Shown: in pieces, positions 1-13,197 of the stretch
Numbering within the stretch: position 1 is the first letter of the stretch
Layout: each line of letters opens with the position of its first letter
Assembly: GCA_051294375.1 (NCBI GenBank)
Contig: CM119266.1
Location: forward strand, 14,796,652 to 14,860,651
Origin: Paraspadella gotoi
Taxonomy: Eukaryota; Chaetognatha
Direction: 5' to 3'
DNA length: 64,000 bases
Notes under the pieces: model-generated
What the model was told of the DNA's origin: nothing
Seen by the model: the letters and a program-made list of their open reading frames with translations, nothing else
Databases searched by the model: none
Program-made: the position numbers and the translations under genes

Positions 1-347
1 TCTCATTCGCCCGGTAAAACCGGGCCACGGGGCACGAGCGGGGCCACGAGGGCGGCGCCCGCCCGACCGCACCGTTTAGGGAGGAGACTTTTTCGGTCGG
101 CGCCGCGGTCGGAGCTCTCAGCGGCGCCGGTCACCGGCTCAACGGCGGCCGCTCCTGCCGTCGCCGTCGCCGCCTCCGAGACTCGATTCACCGACCGACC
201 GTGATTGAGAGCATCTGTCGACGCTCGTTGCGAGAGGCGACGCCGACGGGCCGGACCGGAAACGCGGTCGGATAAGGGGGGGCGTCGCTCGACGCCGCTT
301 AACGCCGCCCGACGCCCGCTCGNNNNNNNNNNNNNNNNNNNNNNNNN
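1..347. other. GC-rich non-genic start of window plus 25-N gap
   Basis: Bases 1-322 are GC-rich with many CGCCG and CGACG runs. The open frames here look like composition artefacts: they are low complexity and match no family I recognise. Bases 323-347 are an assembly gap of 25 N. The GC-rich part has no visible counterpart beyond the outer end of the right inverted-repeat arm near 26960, so it probably lies outside that duplication. Confidence 0.6.
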
Positions 348-1708
348 GGAATTCCATTTTTCTTTTCTCTCGCTCAATCTTTTTTACTTACCTCAGCTTT
401 TTTTTTTTCTTTCTCTTCTTTTCTTCATAAATTTCTTTTTTTTTTCTTTTCTTCTCTTCCCTTTCTTAGATTCGTCTATCCCAACTCTTGCATTTTCTTA
501 CTGTATTCATCTTTTTATTTCTTCTTTCATCCTACTTTCTCTTCCTTCTCCCCTTCTTCTGAATTCTTTTCTAATTCATGGCTTCAAAATCTGTTTCCAT
601 CGCCCCCCTCTAAATCCATTCAGTCCATTGCGAAAATATCGAATAAATTTCAATCCATCTTTATTTTTCCTTTTTTTATTTAATTTTTTCCACTCTCTCT
701 CTCTCTCTCTACTCTCTCTCATACGTCCAACCCTCGTCTCGCGTTTTAATTTCCGGCGGACAGCTTTAATGATGAAAGCTTCGGTCCCGATCGGCGAATT
801 TGTTGTAACGGGATGGAAGGCGAGAGAGAAAATGGAATGGAGAGAAAAAGCGATTGAAGAAACGGAATGAAAAAGAATTAACGAACGCAAACGAAATAAA
901 AAAAGAATTGAATATTTAATTGGAAAATAAAGAAAGGAAAGAATGAGGTATAATGATTCAATGCGATGGAACAGATATTAACAGGAATGGAACCTGAGAA
1001 TTAGGAAATAAGGAAAGAAAAGAAGGTACACGGCAGGGATTCCGATTCAATAAAAGAGAAGGGAAAAATAAAGCAATAAAGCGGTGGACGCAAAACAAAA
1101 GCAATGAAATTATAACGAAAAATTATTACTATTATTAAGGGCTTGAAGAAAAAAATTGCTAAGAGCAAACTCGCCTACATTATCATTCTCGCCTGCATTG
1201 TCTTCCTTACGCGGCAAATGTTCAGCATCAAAGCGGAAGAGAGAGATTACTTACTAATGGCCGTAGAGAGCTTCGAAACAAGATTACAATGCTCAAACCG
1301 TTACTCCTGGGATCCGAGTACTCGTTGTTGTTGTGTCGAAAGAGAACGCAGAAGCGTCCCGACTTCAATTTACTCCGCAGTTATTGCATTTAAAAACTAT
1401 TTGAGGACTCCGTGTTTAAAAGGTATGCGGTCAATTTCTTGATTAATTTTTTTGGGAGAAGACTAGACCACTGTGACAGTGGTTCATTAAAAGAACAAGA
1501 AAGTTGTAACCAATTAACTTCCGAGCGACACTGAAATCCCCGAACCCAAACCGGTCAATATCCGATTGATTATCAATTTACGATTGATGTTTTCGCTCAT
1601 TCTTGCTTCTTGCTCTATAAATTCGAACAATTGGAAGAGATATCAAATCTTTGAACTCGGAACCCACGTTCGGATAGTTATGAACTCAGCCTTCTTAGCT
1701 GTGATGAG

Positions 1709-1710
1709 AA

Positions 1711-1741
<31 letters not shown>

Positions 1742-1838
1742 TGAGAGAGAGAGAGAAGGAGATGAGAGAGAGAGATGAGAGAGAGAGACGGATAGAGAGA
1801 GAGAGAGAGGAGAGAAGAGAGAGAGAGAGAGGACACTT
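1709..1838. repeat. (GA)n microsatellite, interrupted
   Basis: Imperfect GA dinucleotide array with GAT and GAAG interruptions. The mirror CT array is at 25607-25672 in the right arm, and there it is about half as long, as expected from independent slippage after duplication. Confidence 0.9.
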
Positions 1839-3243
1839 TCTGACCCCTTAGGAGAAGCTGGCAACTTAAATTGTCGGAGAAGAACGTCCTGTGTCTCTAT
1901 TTTTTTATTGTCCGCGAACAAAGCTTTCGTCTCAAAACCAGATGTGTCTCGCTTTTCAAACGGCAACTCCGGTTTTCACGTCCCCCCTTCACTTCCCGCT
2001 CTACCTCCATCCACCATCCCCAGACCCTTTGCAACCCACCTCGGTCGGTCAGGTCGGTCGCCCCCCCCCCCACAACCCGGGAACGGATTCGGCGGGGAAG
2101 GGCGGAACAACTCGGGGGCGGCGCTATTTGGGTGGGCGGGGTTTCTTCGCACGCGGGTTCTGTTCCGGCCGGTGGCCATCTCCTCCACCCGCCCCGCCGC
2201 TCCGCCGGGCCCAGCCGACGACGATCACCGCCGGAAAATCCGGGCGGCCGCCGGAGCGGCGCCCGCGCGCGGCGGGTTCGAACCCGTTCGAAACGACTCC
2301 CGAACCGCGGAATGCCGAGAGTTCTTCTTTTTTTTTTCTTTTTTTTTAAGCGCCGTGAATACAGGAGAGAAAGAGGGAAGGGAAGAAAGGGGAGGGGGGG
2401 AGAAATCGGGGTGGTTTGAGGAGTCACAGTGGCAGTGAAGAGGGGGAGGGGAAGACTGAAAGAAAGAAAGACTGAAAGAGATAAAAGAAGTAGAGATAGA
2501 TTAAGACTAGGAGATAATATGCTTAAGTTTAAGAAACGAGAGAGAGGATTAAAGACCAAAAAACCGTTTGGAAGAAAAGAATCTTCGTAGAGGAGAAAAA
2601 AAAGGGAAAAAAAGAAAATGGAAGAAAAAGAGAAGGCGAAACATTGGAAAAAGGGGGAGTGGGGGAGAGGGGTGACGGGAAGGCGTCGAGGCGAAGCGAT
2701 AAGGAGGAAAACGGCGGGGAGAAGCGAGGCCGCGAACTGACGCCTCTGGAGCGTCCGAAAAGCCGGCGGGCGGAAAGAGAAAGAGAGACAGACGATGAAG
2801 ACGAGAGAAGAGGGAAGGGAGAGAGAGGAGAGAGAGAGAGAGAGAGAGAGAGAAGTGAGGAGGAGGAGACGAGAAGGAGAGGGGAAGGCGGCCGAGACGC
2901 TCGCCAGATGGAGAAGCGACGGGGGACCGGGGAGTCTGCGCGTGGTCGACGCCAGGTCGACCGTGGCGCCGAAATACCGGCGTCGCTTCGCCGCGTTTTC
3001 GGGGCCTCATATCGCCGGCGCCGTTTCCCCCTCGACCGCTGTTTACGCCCCGCGGGCACTTCGGAAGGCCGGCGCGGCGTGACTTCTCGAGCTTCCGCAG
3101 GTCCGCCAGCCGAGCAGGGAGAGAGGGTATTCGGAAGAACCGAAGGCGCTTCTGAAAGGAGGTGATGAAGTCGGCGCCTTAAGACCGAGGCAGCCGGGCG
3201 ACAACCGACCCTCAGCCTTTTCCGACCTTCGTAATGACGGAAA

Positions 3244-3251
3244 TGGAGAGA

Positions 3252-3299
<48 letters not shown>

Positions 3300-3326
3300 G
3301 AGAAGAGAGAGAGAGAGAGAGAGAGA
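3244..3326. repeat. (GA)n microsatellite
   Basis: GA repeat inside the left arm. It marks the edge of the segment (about 3330-3755) that has no match in the right arm, where a different and longer sequence (22228-24280) takes its place. Confidence 0.85.
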
Positions 3327-4539
3327 TGAACGATCTTCTTATCGTCAGTCGACCGAATCAAAATCTCGTGTTCATCATTTTGCAACTCATTCCCTCTCAC
3401 CTTTCCTTTTCTTTTTTTTTTCTTCCCGGCGTCCGCTCTCTCTCTCTCATCAACTCTCTCTACCTTCCTTTCCCCCTTCCCCCATCTGAAGTTCTCCCCG
3501 TCGCCGCGTGTTTTTTTTTCTCTCACCGCACGAAGCCTCACAGCGCGTCGAGTAGAAGAAGAAGAAAAAAAAGAGCACAAATCTTAATCTCGGCTCGTTT
3601 AACCGCCGCCCGTCCGCGCGCCCCGCCCGACACGGCCCGCCCCGCCGCGTGGCGGGACGCCGGCGCGGGCGCGTCAATGAGCGCCGGCGACGACCCGCCG
3701 CGACCGCCGGAGCACCTAGAAGCTTCCTGCTCGACGACCGCAGCAGGATTAGGAGCCGTTAGCGCCACGGGGGCCGATAGAGGGCGCCGCTTCATCTTCC
3801 GCCGTTTTAACGCCGCCCAGGGAGAGGGGGAGGGAGAGGAGAGAGGGAGAGAGGGGAAGGAGGAAAAGGGAGGGATGAGGAAGAATAAAGGAAGGAGTTA
3901 GGGAAAAATAAAGAGAGCGGGTTGGCGTGAAGGTGGGATTAAGATACACGAAGCCCAGAGGGAAAAGAGGTAGAAAAACAGCAAGATGACTTACTTAAAA
4001 TAAACAGACATTAAAAATTTACTAAATAAACAGAAAGACAGAAAAAACAGAGAAAACGAAATAGAGTCGAAAAAGGGAAAAAATTGATAGGATTCGCCTA
4101 GGAATGAGGGGAAAGGAATTTCGTCTCAAGGAGGCGCCGCATGAACCGCAACATACGGGTGCCGATGTCGGTGCGGGTGCGCGGGGTCACGGTTCCGGGC
4201 CGTCGCATCGCCGGTCGCCCGGATCGGGAAGAGGACTCCGCTTGATGAGCAGGGACAATCGATCAGGAGGCAACGACGACGACGGACAAACGCAACCGAG
4301 GAGTGAAAGACGGCCTCCGAGAGGCGGCGGTTTTCGGCCGGCGTGGCTGGCCGGTGACTATGAAAGGGCGGCGTCCGGCCGGCCGGCAGCGGCTTCGGCG
4401 GCGGTGGCGGAGCCGAGAGAGATGGAGAGAGGCGGCCGAAGCGGCATCCAAGTGTCACCGCTCCGCCGGAGAAGAAAAGGATCCGCGTCGAAAGAAGCGG
4501 GAAAAGTAACAAATGCCGGGGGAAGAAGGGAGGAGAGGG

Positions 4540-5000
4540 GGAGGAAAGGAAAATAGGGAGGAAAGGAAGGAAAGAAGGAAAGAAGAAAGAATTGGAGGTG
4601 AAAGAGGAGGGGGAAAGGAAAAGGGGAGGAGAAAGGAAAAAAAGAAGGAAAGAAGAAAGGAATGGAGTTTTGGAAAGAGGGGGGGAAGGAAAAGAGGGAG
4701 GAGGAAAGGAAAAAGAAGGAAAGAAGAAAGAATGGAAGTTTGGAAAGAGAGGGGGGAAGGAAAAGGGGAGGAGAAAGGAAAGAAAGAAGGAAAAGAAAAA
4801 GATGGGAGTTGGAAGAGAGGGGGGGAAGAAAAGAGGAGGAGGAAAGCAAAGAAAAGGAAAGAAGAAAGAATGGGAGTTTGGAAAGAGGGGGGAAGGAAAA
4901 GAGGGAGGAGGAAAGGGTGGAAGAAGGAAAGAAAGAAGGCATGAAAAAAAGGGAGAAAGGGACGAGTCGGTGGAATAAAAAAGGAGAAGGAGGAAAGTAT
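4540..5000. repeat. Degenerate GGAAAGAAGG-type purine tandem array
   Basis: Purine-only DNA built of repeating blocks of about 60-65 bp that contain GGAAAGAGGG, GGAGGAAAGG and GAAGGAAAGAAG. The right-arm counterpart at about 20990-21470 is mostly a 186-N gap (21239-21424), so the assembler evidently failed on this array there. A homopurine strand of this length can form triplex DNA, but that is only a general property of such DNA. Confidence 0.75.
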
Positions 5001-5397
5001 AAAGAGAGGGGAAATAAAGAAGAAAGAGAGGTGGAAGGGATGGCGGAGATATTGTTGCAAAAAAATGAACAAAAAAACTGAGAGGTAGATAAAAACATGA
5101 AATTGAGAGATAAAAGAAGAAAAAAAGAAAGACTCCCGCGAGGAGACAGAAATGGAAGAGGCGAGGGAAAAGAAATAAAAGGAAAATAGAAAGGGGCGGG
5201 AAACTGGGGGAAAGGAGGGAGTGACCGAACACAAACTGAGGAAAAAGGGAGAATAGAGAAAAAGAGGAATTCCTAATGAAAAAGGAGGAAAGGAAAGAGG
5301 AAGAAACGTTAGGAATGGAGACAGAATGAATGAGTTGAAAGAAGTGCGAGTTTGCGAAATATGGGCGGGAAAAAGAAAAGAGTGGAAAAGGAAACAC

Positions 5398-5413
5398 AGA
5401 GAGAGAGAGAGAC

Positions 5414-5483
<70 letters not shown>

Positions 5484-5503
5484 GAGAGGGAGAGAGAGAG
5501 GAC
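5398..5503. repeat. (GA)n microsatellite
   Basis: GA dinucleotide array at the inner end of the left arm. Its mirror is the CT array at 20580-20672, which is followed by a 25-N gap at 20719-20743. Confidence 0.9.
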
Positions 5504-5524
5504 AAAGATATGAACCCAAATGAA

Positions 5525-5969
5525 AGACAAAACCAAAGCAGTGAAAATATTCGAGCCGCAAAATATAACGAAAAACGGTCAAACGTGGAGAAAAAATTAT
5601 GAAATTTTGCATTAATTTTAAAGATTATTATTTTCGTTTAAATACAACATTGATTTAAGCCATGCAGAATATAAAGTAAAGGCATCGTTAAAGCTCATAT
5701 GCAGTAATTTCTTTTTCCGTTTGCTGTAGATACCGCAATTGGTCCATTTAATTTTTCACAATCGTGATGTTCAATCGACTCAAGCTACGCCTTAAACCAT
5801 CGGCTTTTACCATCGACTTTTTCTCCAGACCAATTTTGAGCAGCGAATGAATAAACATTTTTTTTTAAATATTACTTTTTACTAAATCAAAGAAACGTGA
5901 GAAAAGGAACCCATTCCCCCCCCCCCGACCTCTAACGCAGAAGCGACAAAAAATCTGTTTTCCCAACTC

Positions 5970-6000
<31 letters not shown>

Positions 6001-6416
6001 CGAGAGAGCGAGACAAAAAAAAAAGGCCCCCGAAATCTTTTTCCCACGCCTTTCGCCGGCGCTCAATCGGAGGAAGGAGAAAAAAATGTTTATCATTCGC
6101 TGCTCAAAATTGTGTCTGGGAGAAAAAGTCGATGGTCAAAAGCGATGGTTAATAGGCGGAGCTTGAGTCGATTGAATATCACGATTGTGAAAAATTAAAT
6201 GGACCAATTGCGGTATCTACAGCAAACGGAAAAAGAATTACTGCATATGAGTTTAACGATGCCTTTACTTTATATTCTGCATGGCTTAAATCAATGTTGA
6301 ATTTAAACGAAAATAATAATCTTTAAAATTAATGCAAAATTTCATAATTTTTCTCCACGTTTGACGTTTTCGTATATTTTGCGGCTCGAAATATTTTCAC
6401 TGCTTTGGTTTTGTCT
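5525..6416. repeat. Palindromic (fold-back) element, 340-bp arms
   Basis: The left arm at about 5525-5866 is the near-perfect reverse complement of about 6081-6416; for example GACAAAACCAAAGCAGTG at the left end faces CACTGCTTTGGTTTTGTC at the right end. The spacer of about 215 bp holds a poly-C run near 5917 and a poly-A run at 5969-5998. No open frame is present. The element starts at the inner edge of the large inverted-repeat arm, and the last 15-20 bp of that arm are shared with it. It could be a fold-back transposon or a rearrangement product. Confidence 0.85.
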
Positions 6417-8640
6417 TAACCAAATATTTTAAAACTGGTTGATGAAGGTTAAAACAAGAATCAAACATATCCAAATTATTAAATGATGGTTCAAAATAAA
6501 AACTGTTATATTTATAAATATCTACAAAAAGAGGATCGCCTTTTATTTTAGATATATTAATAATATTAAGTAGTTTTGATTAATAGCTTGTAGACTGTAT
6601 ATTATTTTTTTGGAAGTATATAAAAGCTTTAAACTATTAAAACCTGTCCAAAGTCAGGGACAAAATAGTTATATATTTAAATAAAAGATAAGTTTTTATA
6701 TTGGTTTTATCAATTTATAAAAATAAATTAATTATAAAAATATAAATAATATTTATGCTTTGTGCAGTAAAGTAGAGCACTAAAAAAAAAAATTATTTGG
6801 AGTGATCAAGTAAAGATATTAGGATGTGAGATAGTATATATTTTGTCCATATAGTTTCCGGGAATAGTAATTAAAAATAAATATATTTTATAATAATATT
6901 TTTATAAAATAGTAATTAAAATATATTTTATAACTTTAATAAGATTTGATTCTCATAAAAAGTTAAATAAAAAAAAAATATTAAAAAATTTATTATCTTT
7001 AAATTTAGGGGAAGTAAATAAGAATTTTTTCTTTGTAAAAAAAAATTTATTGTTAAACATTATATTTTTTGCAGTTTAAATTAAAAATCATATAATATTT
7101 TTTAAATTTTGTATTTTATAGCGAATCCAAATTAAAAGCCAAACTTTATAATGAGGTAAAATCGGAGATTGTTAAAAACTTAATAAAATTTTATATATTT
7201 TTAAAAACTTCATAGGACCAAATTTTTTAAAATATTAGAAGTATAATTATTTTTAATTTTATTTATAAATAAAAAATATTAAATTTTTTTAAAATTTATA
7301 TTTTTAAAAGCTATTTAGATTGCTTATGAAAAGTTACACAAAGTATATTTTTTTTTTTCAGTTTAATTTATTTTTCTGGCCATGGTTAGGAAGTTAGTTA
7401 GGGTTAGGGTTAAGAGTTTAAGGTAGTTTTGGGTTAAGAGTGTTAAGGTTAAAAAGTTTTAGGGTTAGTGGGTAATTGGAAAATTTATTTTTTTTTTATA
7501 TGTAAGTATTTTCAAGTGGTTTTAAAGCCGCCAAAACGGGTCGGTTGAAAGTAAAATTTAGCCTTTTTTAAAATTTTAGATAATAGTGAAAAAAATATTT
7601 TTTTATTATTGTTAAAATTAATAAAATTTTAGAAAATTAACATGTTTAAAGGTTAATTTAAAAAAATATTAAATATTACAATATTTTTATATTTTTTTTA
7701 TATTATTTTTATATTATGATAAGTAATAATATAAATTATTATAATTAATATAATTTTTTTTTTCTTTTATAAAACAAATAATTTTCTTTTTTAATTTTGG
7801 ATAGGTTCTGTTGTTTACAACTTATCACTTATAAAATAATGACATAATTTAAAATAAATTAAGATTAAATTTAGTAAGAAAACGTAAATTTTTTTTCCAT
7901 CATGGTAGATCATTTCCATTGAATAAAAACGAAATTCCACGCGCTCTTTCTGCCGTCATTACATCGTCTTAGGCTTTACATCGTCTTCGTGTACCTCTCC
8001 ATTTTAGACTTTTGCAGCTCACGTTAAGTCATAATAACTTCTTTTGGTTTAAATTTTTGCATTTTATTCTATATGTAATTACATTTCTGGTGAAGGCCGT
8101 AGAAAAAATGTTTTATGCCCCTTCAATGACTCCATTTTAATCTCAGCCTCCCTTTTTTTGGGTATAGCGATTTTTGTTCTGCCATTTACTAAATTCCCTC
8201 ACACTAAGTTATTTTCTCGGTGACTGTGCCACTTTTTTAAATTTAGGTTTATTTCAACTTAGTTCTTCGTCACCCTGACTGTCCGTGTCCTCAATGGCGT
8301 CTGCCTCGGCGTTCTCATGATTACTGTCCTTGCTATATTAGTTTGTAGTTTTTAAAGAATAACCAAATTAATTTTATGTTAATCGATTTGTGATAGGTTA
8401 GGTAGGTAATATTTTTTTTAAATTTTAGTATTTTATTAATTTTATGTAGTAATCGATTTGTGATAGTTTAGGGTTAGGGTTAAAAGGTTAAGGATTAGTA
8501 TATTTAAAATTTTTTTTTTAAAATAACTATTTTTAAATGGTTTCAAAGCTGCCAAAACTGCTGGGCTTTCCTTTTTAAGCAGTTTTTGTAAATTGACTAA
8601 TATTGTCCTCAAAAAAGGATATTATTCTCCTTTCAACCTT
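6417..8640. other. AT-rich non-coding DNA
   Basis: Very AT-rich sequence with many T and A runs and no open frame worth reporting. The only internal structure seen is a pair of related segments (about 7375-7560 and 8395-8580) that contain TTAGGG-like tracts; these are listed separately. Confidence 0.7.
7375..8580. repeat. Two related AT-rich segments with TTAGGG-like tracts
   Basis: Segments at about 7375-7560 and 8395-8580 share the order: TTAGGGTTAGGGTTAA-type tract, T-rich stretch, then TTTTCAAGTGGTTTTAAAG-like sequence followed by CCGCCAAAAC or CTGCCAAAAC. They are diverged copies of one dispersed repeat. The TTAGGG pattern resembles the common metazoan telomere repeat but is only a few units long and degenerate. 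Confidence 0.6.
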
Positions 8641-11600
8641 TTATGCAACGTTTTCTATTTTTAAATCAGTTTTTGTAAAGTGAACTAATATTTTACTCAA
8701 ATATGGATTATTAATTCTTTCTCTCTCTCTCCAGAACATCGGATTATGCCAAAGACATCCGCACAATCGCCAGAGAGTTTGTCCACGTGCGTTCTTCGCT
8801 CTTCTCTTTGCCATTGACGACGGGGGTCTCACTCGGAGATGCAATGACGGCGGCCCATCGACGTGCACGACAATCAACCAGCACCATATTCTCTTTGGCC
8901 GACATTTCCGCCTCTCTCAGAGGCACCTCCCTCCTTGGCTTCAACCACTGTCGCATCACAGCTGGCGCCGCCATCATACCCAGATGGGCGCAACTAGATC
9001 AAAAATCTTATGCGGCGTCCTGCGCTGCGACGACAACTTGGAGTCGCCACCGCCACGAACAAAAAAACGTCATGACTGGAGTCCCGACCACGCACCTCCA
9101 CAACGCCAAGAAGATCGTCCTTCAGATTTTTTCAAGGGGCGGGGATATGGCGACGAAGGTTTCGCCACCACGGAGTTGACCTAGTTGTTCCCTTTGTTGT
9201 ATGGTAGCGAGGGAGCAGGTTATCTGACCATCGACCTCTCTCTCAATTTGTATTCTTAACTGGTGTAGTTTTATTATCTCGTTAATAACGTTTTATTTTA
9301 TTATCTCGTAATAACGTTTTTAAACATTTACAGTTTTATTATTATTAATCTTTGGATTAATTTTTTCTTTGGTTTTAGTATTCACGTATAATATATTTAA
9401 AGTCTTGTTTTCGTATAAAAAATGACCTATGGGCACAGTAAATTGCGCGCCCCAGTTTAGTCTATTTCATGTTCATGTTCTCTCTCTCTCTTGGTAATTG
9501 GTATTAATTAAATGTCGAGTTGTTTATTACATTTACATGTAAAATTCTGTGCACCGGTTAAAGACACAATTTAAGTTAGTAATGACGAGTGTGATTGGAA
9601 TCATACGAAAATCGTAATTTTCTTTATTCTCGTGCGACATTACAAATTTTTTTAAATTTAATTCTAATTTTTTTCCGCGGAACACGCGAAATTTTTATAG
9701 TAATTCGACAAGTGTAAACTTTAAACTTTTAAAAAGTTTACTCCTTCAAAATATCCACATCTTTTGCCTAAACTGTCTAATAGTGTCTACTAGAAAAAAT
9801 TAAACGCATTGTAAATTATTATAATAAAATTAAAAATGGAATCCGCACTATTTTAACATAGTGAAAGTGAGGAAAATAGTTTTGCCATGGCAAAGAAAAT
9901 TTATATTCGCATTCCTACGAAATGAACCTTTATAATCCAATTACATGATTCTGTGACTATTTGTTACGTATCAATAAGTATCCTTCCGTCAAATGTGTGT
10001 CAGATGGCGTTCATAGTACGATTCATATCTAAACCTAAATAAAATTGCCACATTATATTCCGGCCAAAGAGTCGCATTCAATTACAAATCATTTGGTGAA
10101 AGATTCCTCACCTGAATTCCGATGTATCTCATGAGTTAACTTGATCCGTCTTGTCATTTCTTCATTGGCTTGTAAAAAATCCGCTCAAGCTTGATCCAGT
10201 CCAAGTAAAACAAAACTGTTTTACAGAAAAGTTCCATTCGCGAAGAAACATTTAATAGCTAAGATAGTTGTTTACAATAATTCCTAACTAGATAAGCTAG
10301 ACGATTGTACCTACTGTTCTCAATTTTTACAATTTAAGAGATTTTTCTGGGACTCCTAAAATATATTCAAAGTGTGGAATTGGGGGGGTGGTGCCGAAAA
10401 TCTCCCGATAACCTCTCAGTTATAATTATTGATGATACATTGTTTTACCTTTATTCCTATTACGTTCATCGTTTCCGGTCTCAAAAACCCTCCCCTCTTC
10501 TCCTCAAATCTCTGCTCTCTTCTTTTTGTAAAAACTCACGTTCAACGACAGTGAAATCCTTTTTTCCCAAATAATTATCTATTCTTTAAATATGTTTGAC
10601 GATATTTGTGTTACATGAATTCGTAAGCCAAAACTGGTATGTATAATAGGCGGTTAATACAGCTATGTGTGCTTTATTAATTTAATATGCTTTCAATTAT
10701 ATTTTAAATGTTAGAGAGCCATTATATTTGTAACCTGTTTTTTCCTCAAGTCTTTTCTTACTCTGTAGTTCCACTCCCTTGGTCTGCCTAATGTCTACTC
10801 TCGTTACGTTAATAATGGACCCGTGAAGTCTGATCGGCGACTTTTCGTCTTTTTTCATATTCGTACATTTTTATTTACTAACATGGCGTGTTTATCGGGT
10901 TTTACGTTTTGAGGATTATTATTATTTTATTTATATTATTTATACTGAGTTTGGGAGTTCCTTTCAATGCATTTGTGCTTTCTCACGAGCCAATCCTACC
11001 TGCGACTGCGGGAGAGCCATTTCTCTTATATGTTTTTTAGTTTAAATCCCTGTCCTGCAACACTATTGATTTATTAGTTTTAATAGATAAAGTGTAGTAT
11101 TTCTGTTATTTGATATATAATTTATTTATCCTAAATTCGTTTTTATCATCGACGACAAATCAATATAATAAATTAGGACCCGAACGCGCATTTTTAGTTA
11201 CTGCCTTCTCCGCTCGATCGTTCGCGGCTTAAATAAAAAGAACTAACGAGCGAGCGCTAGTTCAAACGTTTAGTGAACCAAAAAAATTATTTTTCGGATC
11301 GCGAATCTGTTTTGCGAAGAGGATGAAAATTGGCGGTTTTTGCCGTCATTTAAACGCGTCGGCCGGATTGACTTGAAATTTTTGCATGCCGTAATATTGA
11401 CATCATTTCCTATCGATCAATATAAAAATATATAAGAAAATGCCACGACGGCGAAACACATGCATATCTAGACATTATCTTTAAGTTTTTTGTAATCTAA
11501 TCATAGGTTTGTTTTTTTTTTTTTTTAAAGTTAATTCAATTTGAATTCAAGCAATAAAGTTATAACTTGAATCAAAATTTAATTCTGACTCGCCACAAGT

Positions 11601-13190
11601 TCGTACCGGTTTTCCTTTAATGTCATCTTGTCTGCCGACACGCGTTGTTCTCACCTTAATTGTCTTAACGTTCTGACTCATTCCCGTAGCTCCTCACGTC
11701 GTAAGTTCCTTCCTCGAACTTATTGGCCTCTTTCTCTCGAATTTTAGTTCTAGTCCTTCCTTCATTCTCGGTACTTCTGCTATCCTCAGCTCTTCAGTTC
11801 TAGACTCAGTACTCCGTTTCTTTAAATGCCATCCCAATTCTTCAGAAGCTGTTTCTCCTCAGTCTAATTCTCTCCAAATCTCTCCTTTTGAAGCCGTGTT
11901 GTTGGGCTCCGTCTCTGACTTTAACGCTGTCTCTGTTTTTTTTCTTTCTGCTCATCACTGGCCTTATGCATTGTTCCACCTCTTGTGTGACATCCTTTGG
12001 GTGAGCAGGTTGTCGTGCGTCTCCTTTCTTTTCCACCAAAATTCTTTACCAAGAACCCTCATTAAGCTTCTCTCGTCCAGTCCTCGCCGCTTCGCCACAC
12101 GCCACCAGGTTCTCCTTATACTCTGAATAAGTGTGGTGTATTTTTTCCTTTCGTCCAATGTTGAAAAGCGTACTCTACGCCGCTTCCCAGGATATTGTGG
12201 AATGCTAGGTCCGAGCGCCACTGAGGTGAATTTTCCTTGATGGATTTCTGAGGACTACCCTGCTTTCTGTTTAAACGTTGTGAGATTTTTTTTATATTAT
12301 TTATATATATTTTTTTTTTTTTTTTTTGTGCTCTTCGATCTCCGGGTACCTCCTCAGGAAATATCAGTTTTTTTTCATTCCTTTGTGGGATCAAGACTTA
12401 ACATCCTCTCTATTTAAATTCTCATCTCTGCATGAGAAAAATGAAGTTTCTTCCATTAGCGATGACTTGTTCTCCGATGGATAAAAAAAATTACTCTAAA
12501 TGTATCTTTTCTCTAAAAATCAGAATTAATCAAAGTGTTAAGACTTGCTTCGTTATGCGTACATATAGTGGTAAATGCCGTGTTTTTTATACACGACTGT
12601 TGCTTGCTTAAGAATCATGCTTTGCGTTTATTCAATCATTAATCATATTTTAGTTGATTAATTTTGTTTGTTTTGTTTTTTTTTTGTTTTTTCTAGAGAT
12701 GAAATAACAGGTAAGTATTTTAAATATTTACTATTGATTTTTAATTTACTCAAGTGGTACGAGAGATTTTTGGACGTCGACATGTTTATTTCATTAGGTA
12801 AATTATGATAATGGCTTCTCTAGTTCATGACGATGCCATTGCAAGTTTCCATAATAATCCATGTGCGCCAAGTGTTCCGTGGAGTATGTTCAGTAATTAA
12901 TACGTAGTTTATTGATTTTTAAATCATCGTTTTTGTATTTCATCCATTATTTCTCTTAAATTATGGTTATGGTTTTTTTGCGCAGTCCACGTTCCGCCAA
13001 AGAGTGCGTCTCGCCAGATTTCTCTGACTACGCCATGTTGCCTCATTGGTGTCTCTTCAGACGGTGCATTGGGTAATAGGTTCTAATGCTGCAGGGAAAT
13101 TGCAGGTAGGGTAGAGAAAGTTCTTGCGACAAAACTATTGCCATGTGATCTGAGGAGTCATAGGTAAGTGTCTTTATTTAAGATCGATTG
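8641..13190. other. Non-genic interval, no recognisable gene
   Basis: Open frames of 60-130 codons occur on both strands (for example around 8787-9179 and 11842-12394). None shows a recognised domain, a convincing exon structure or a consistent frame. A short CT tract lies at about 8719-8733. I see no RNA gene or mobile element that I can support here. Confidence 0.5.
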
Positions 13191-13197
13191 AAAGATC

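Larger units (their letters stand above)
348..5541. repeat. Left arm of a large inverted repeat
   Basis: This stretch is present in reverse orientation at about 20535-26960. The outer ends match: GGAATTCCATTTTTC at 348 is the reverse complement of sequence near 26945. Inner matches include the GC-rich block at 3760-3800 against 22188-22227, the block at 2900-3120 against 24420-24600, the block at 2040-2300 against 25150-25440, and the segment at 1143-1400 against 25960-26200. The arm alternates purine-rich GA tracts with CCG/GGC-rich blocks. Long open frames in it are simple-sequence artefacts (Ser-Leu or Arg-Glu repeats). It could be a segmental inverted duplication or long inverted termini of a mobile element; no transposase was seen. 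Confidence 0.8.

Noticed and set aside
4126-5612. Long minus-strand open frames of 385-459 codons
   Set aside because: They encode only Ser/Leu/Phe/Pro low complexity generated by GA/CT tracts, with no domain and no codon bias. The inverted copy shows similar artefacts.
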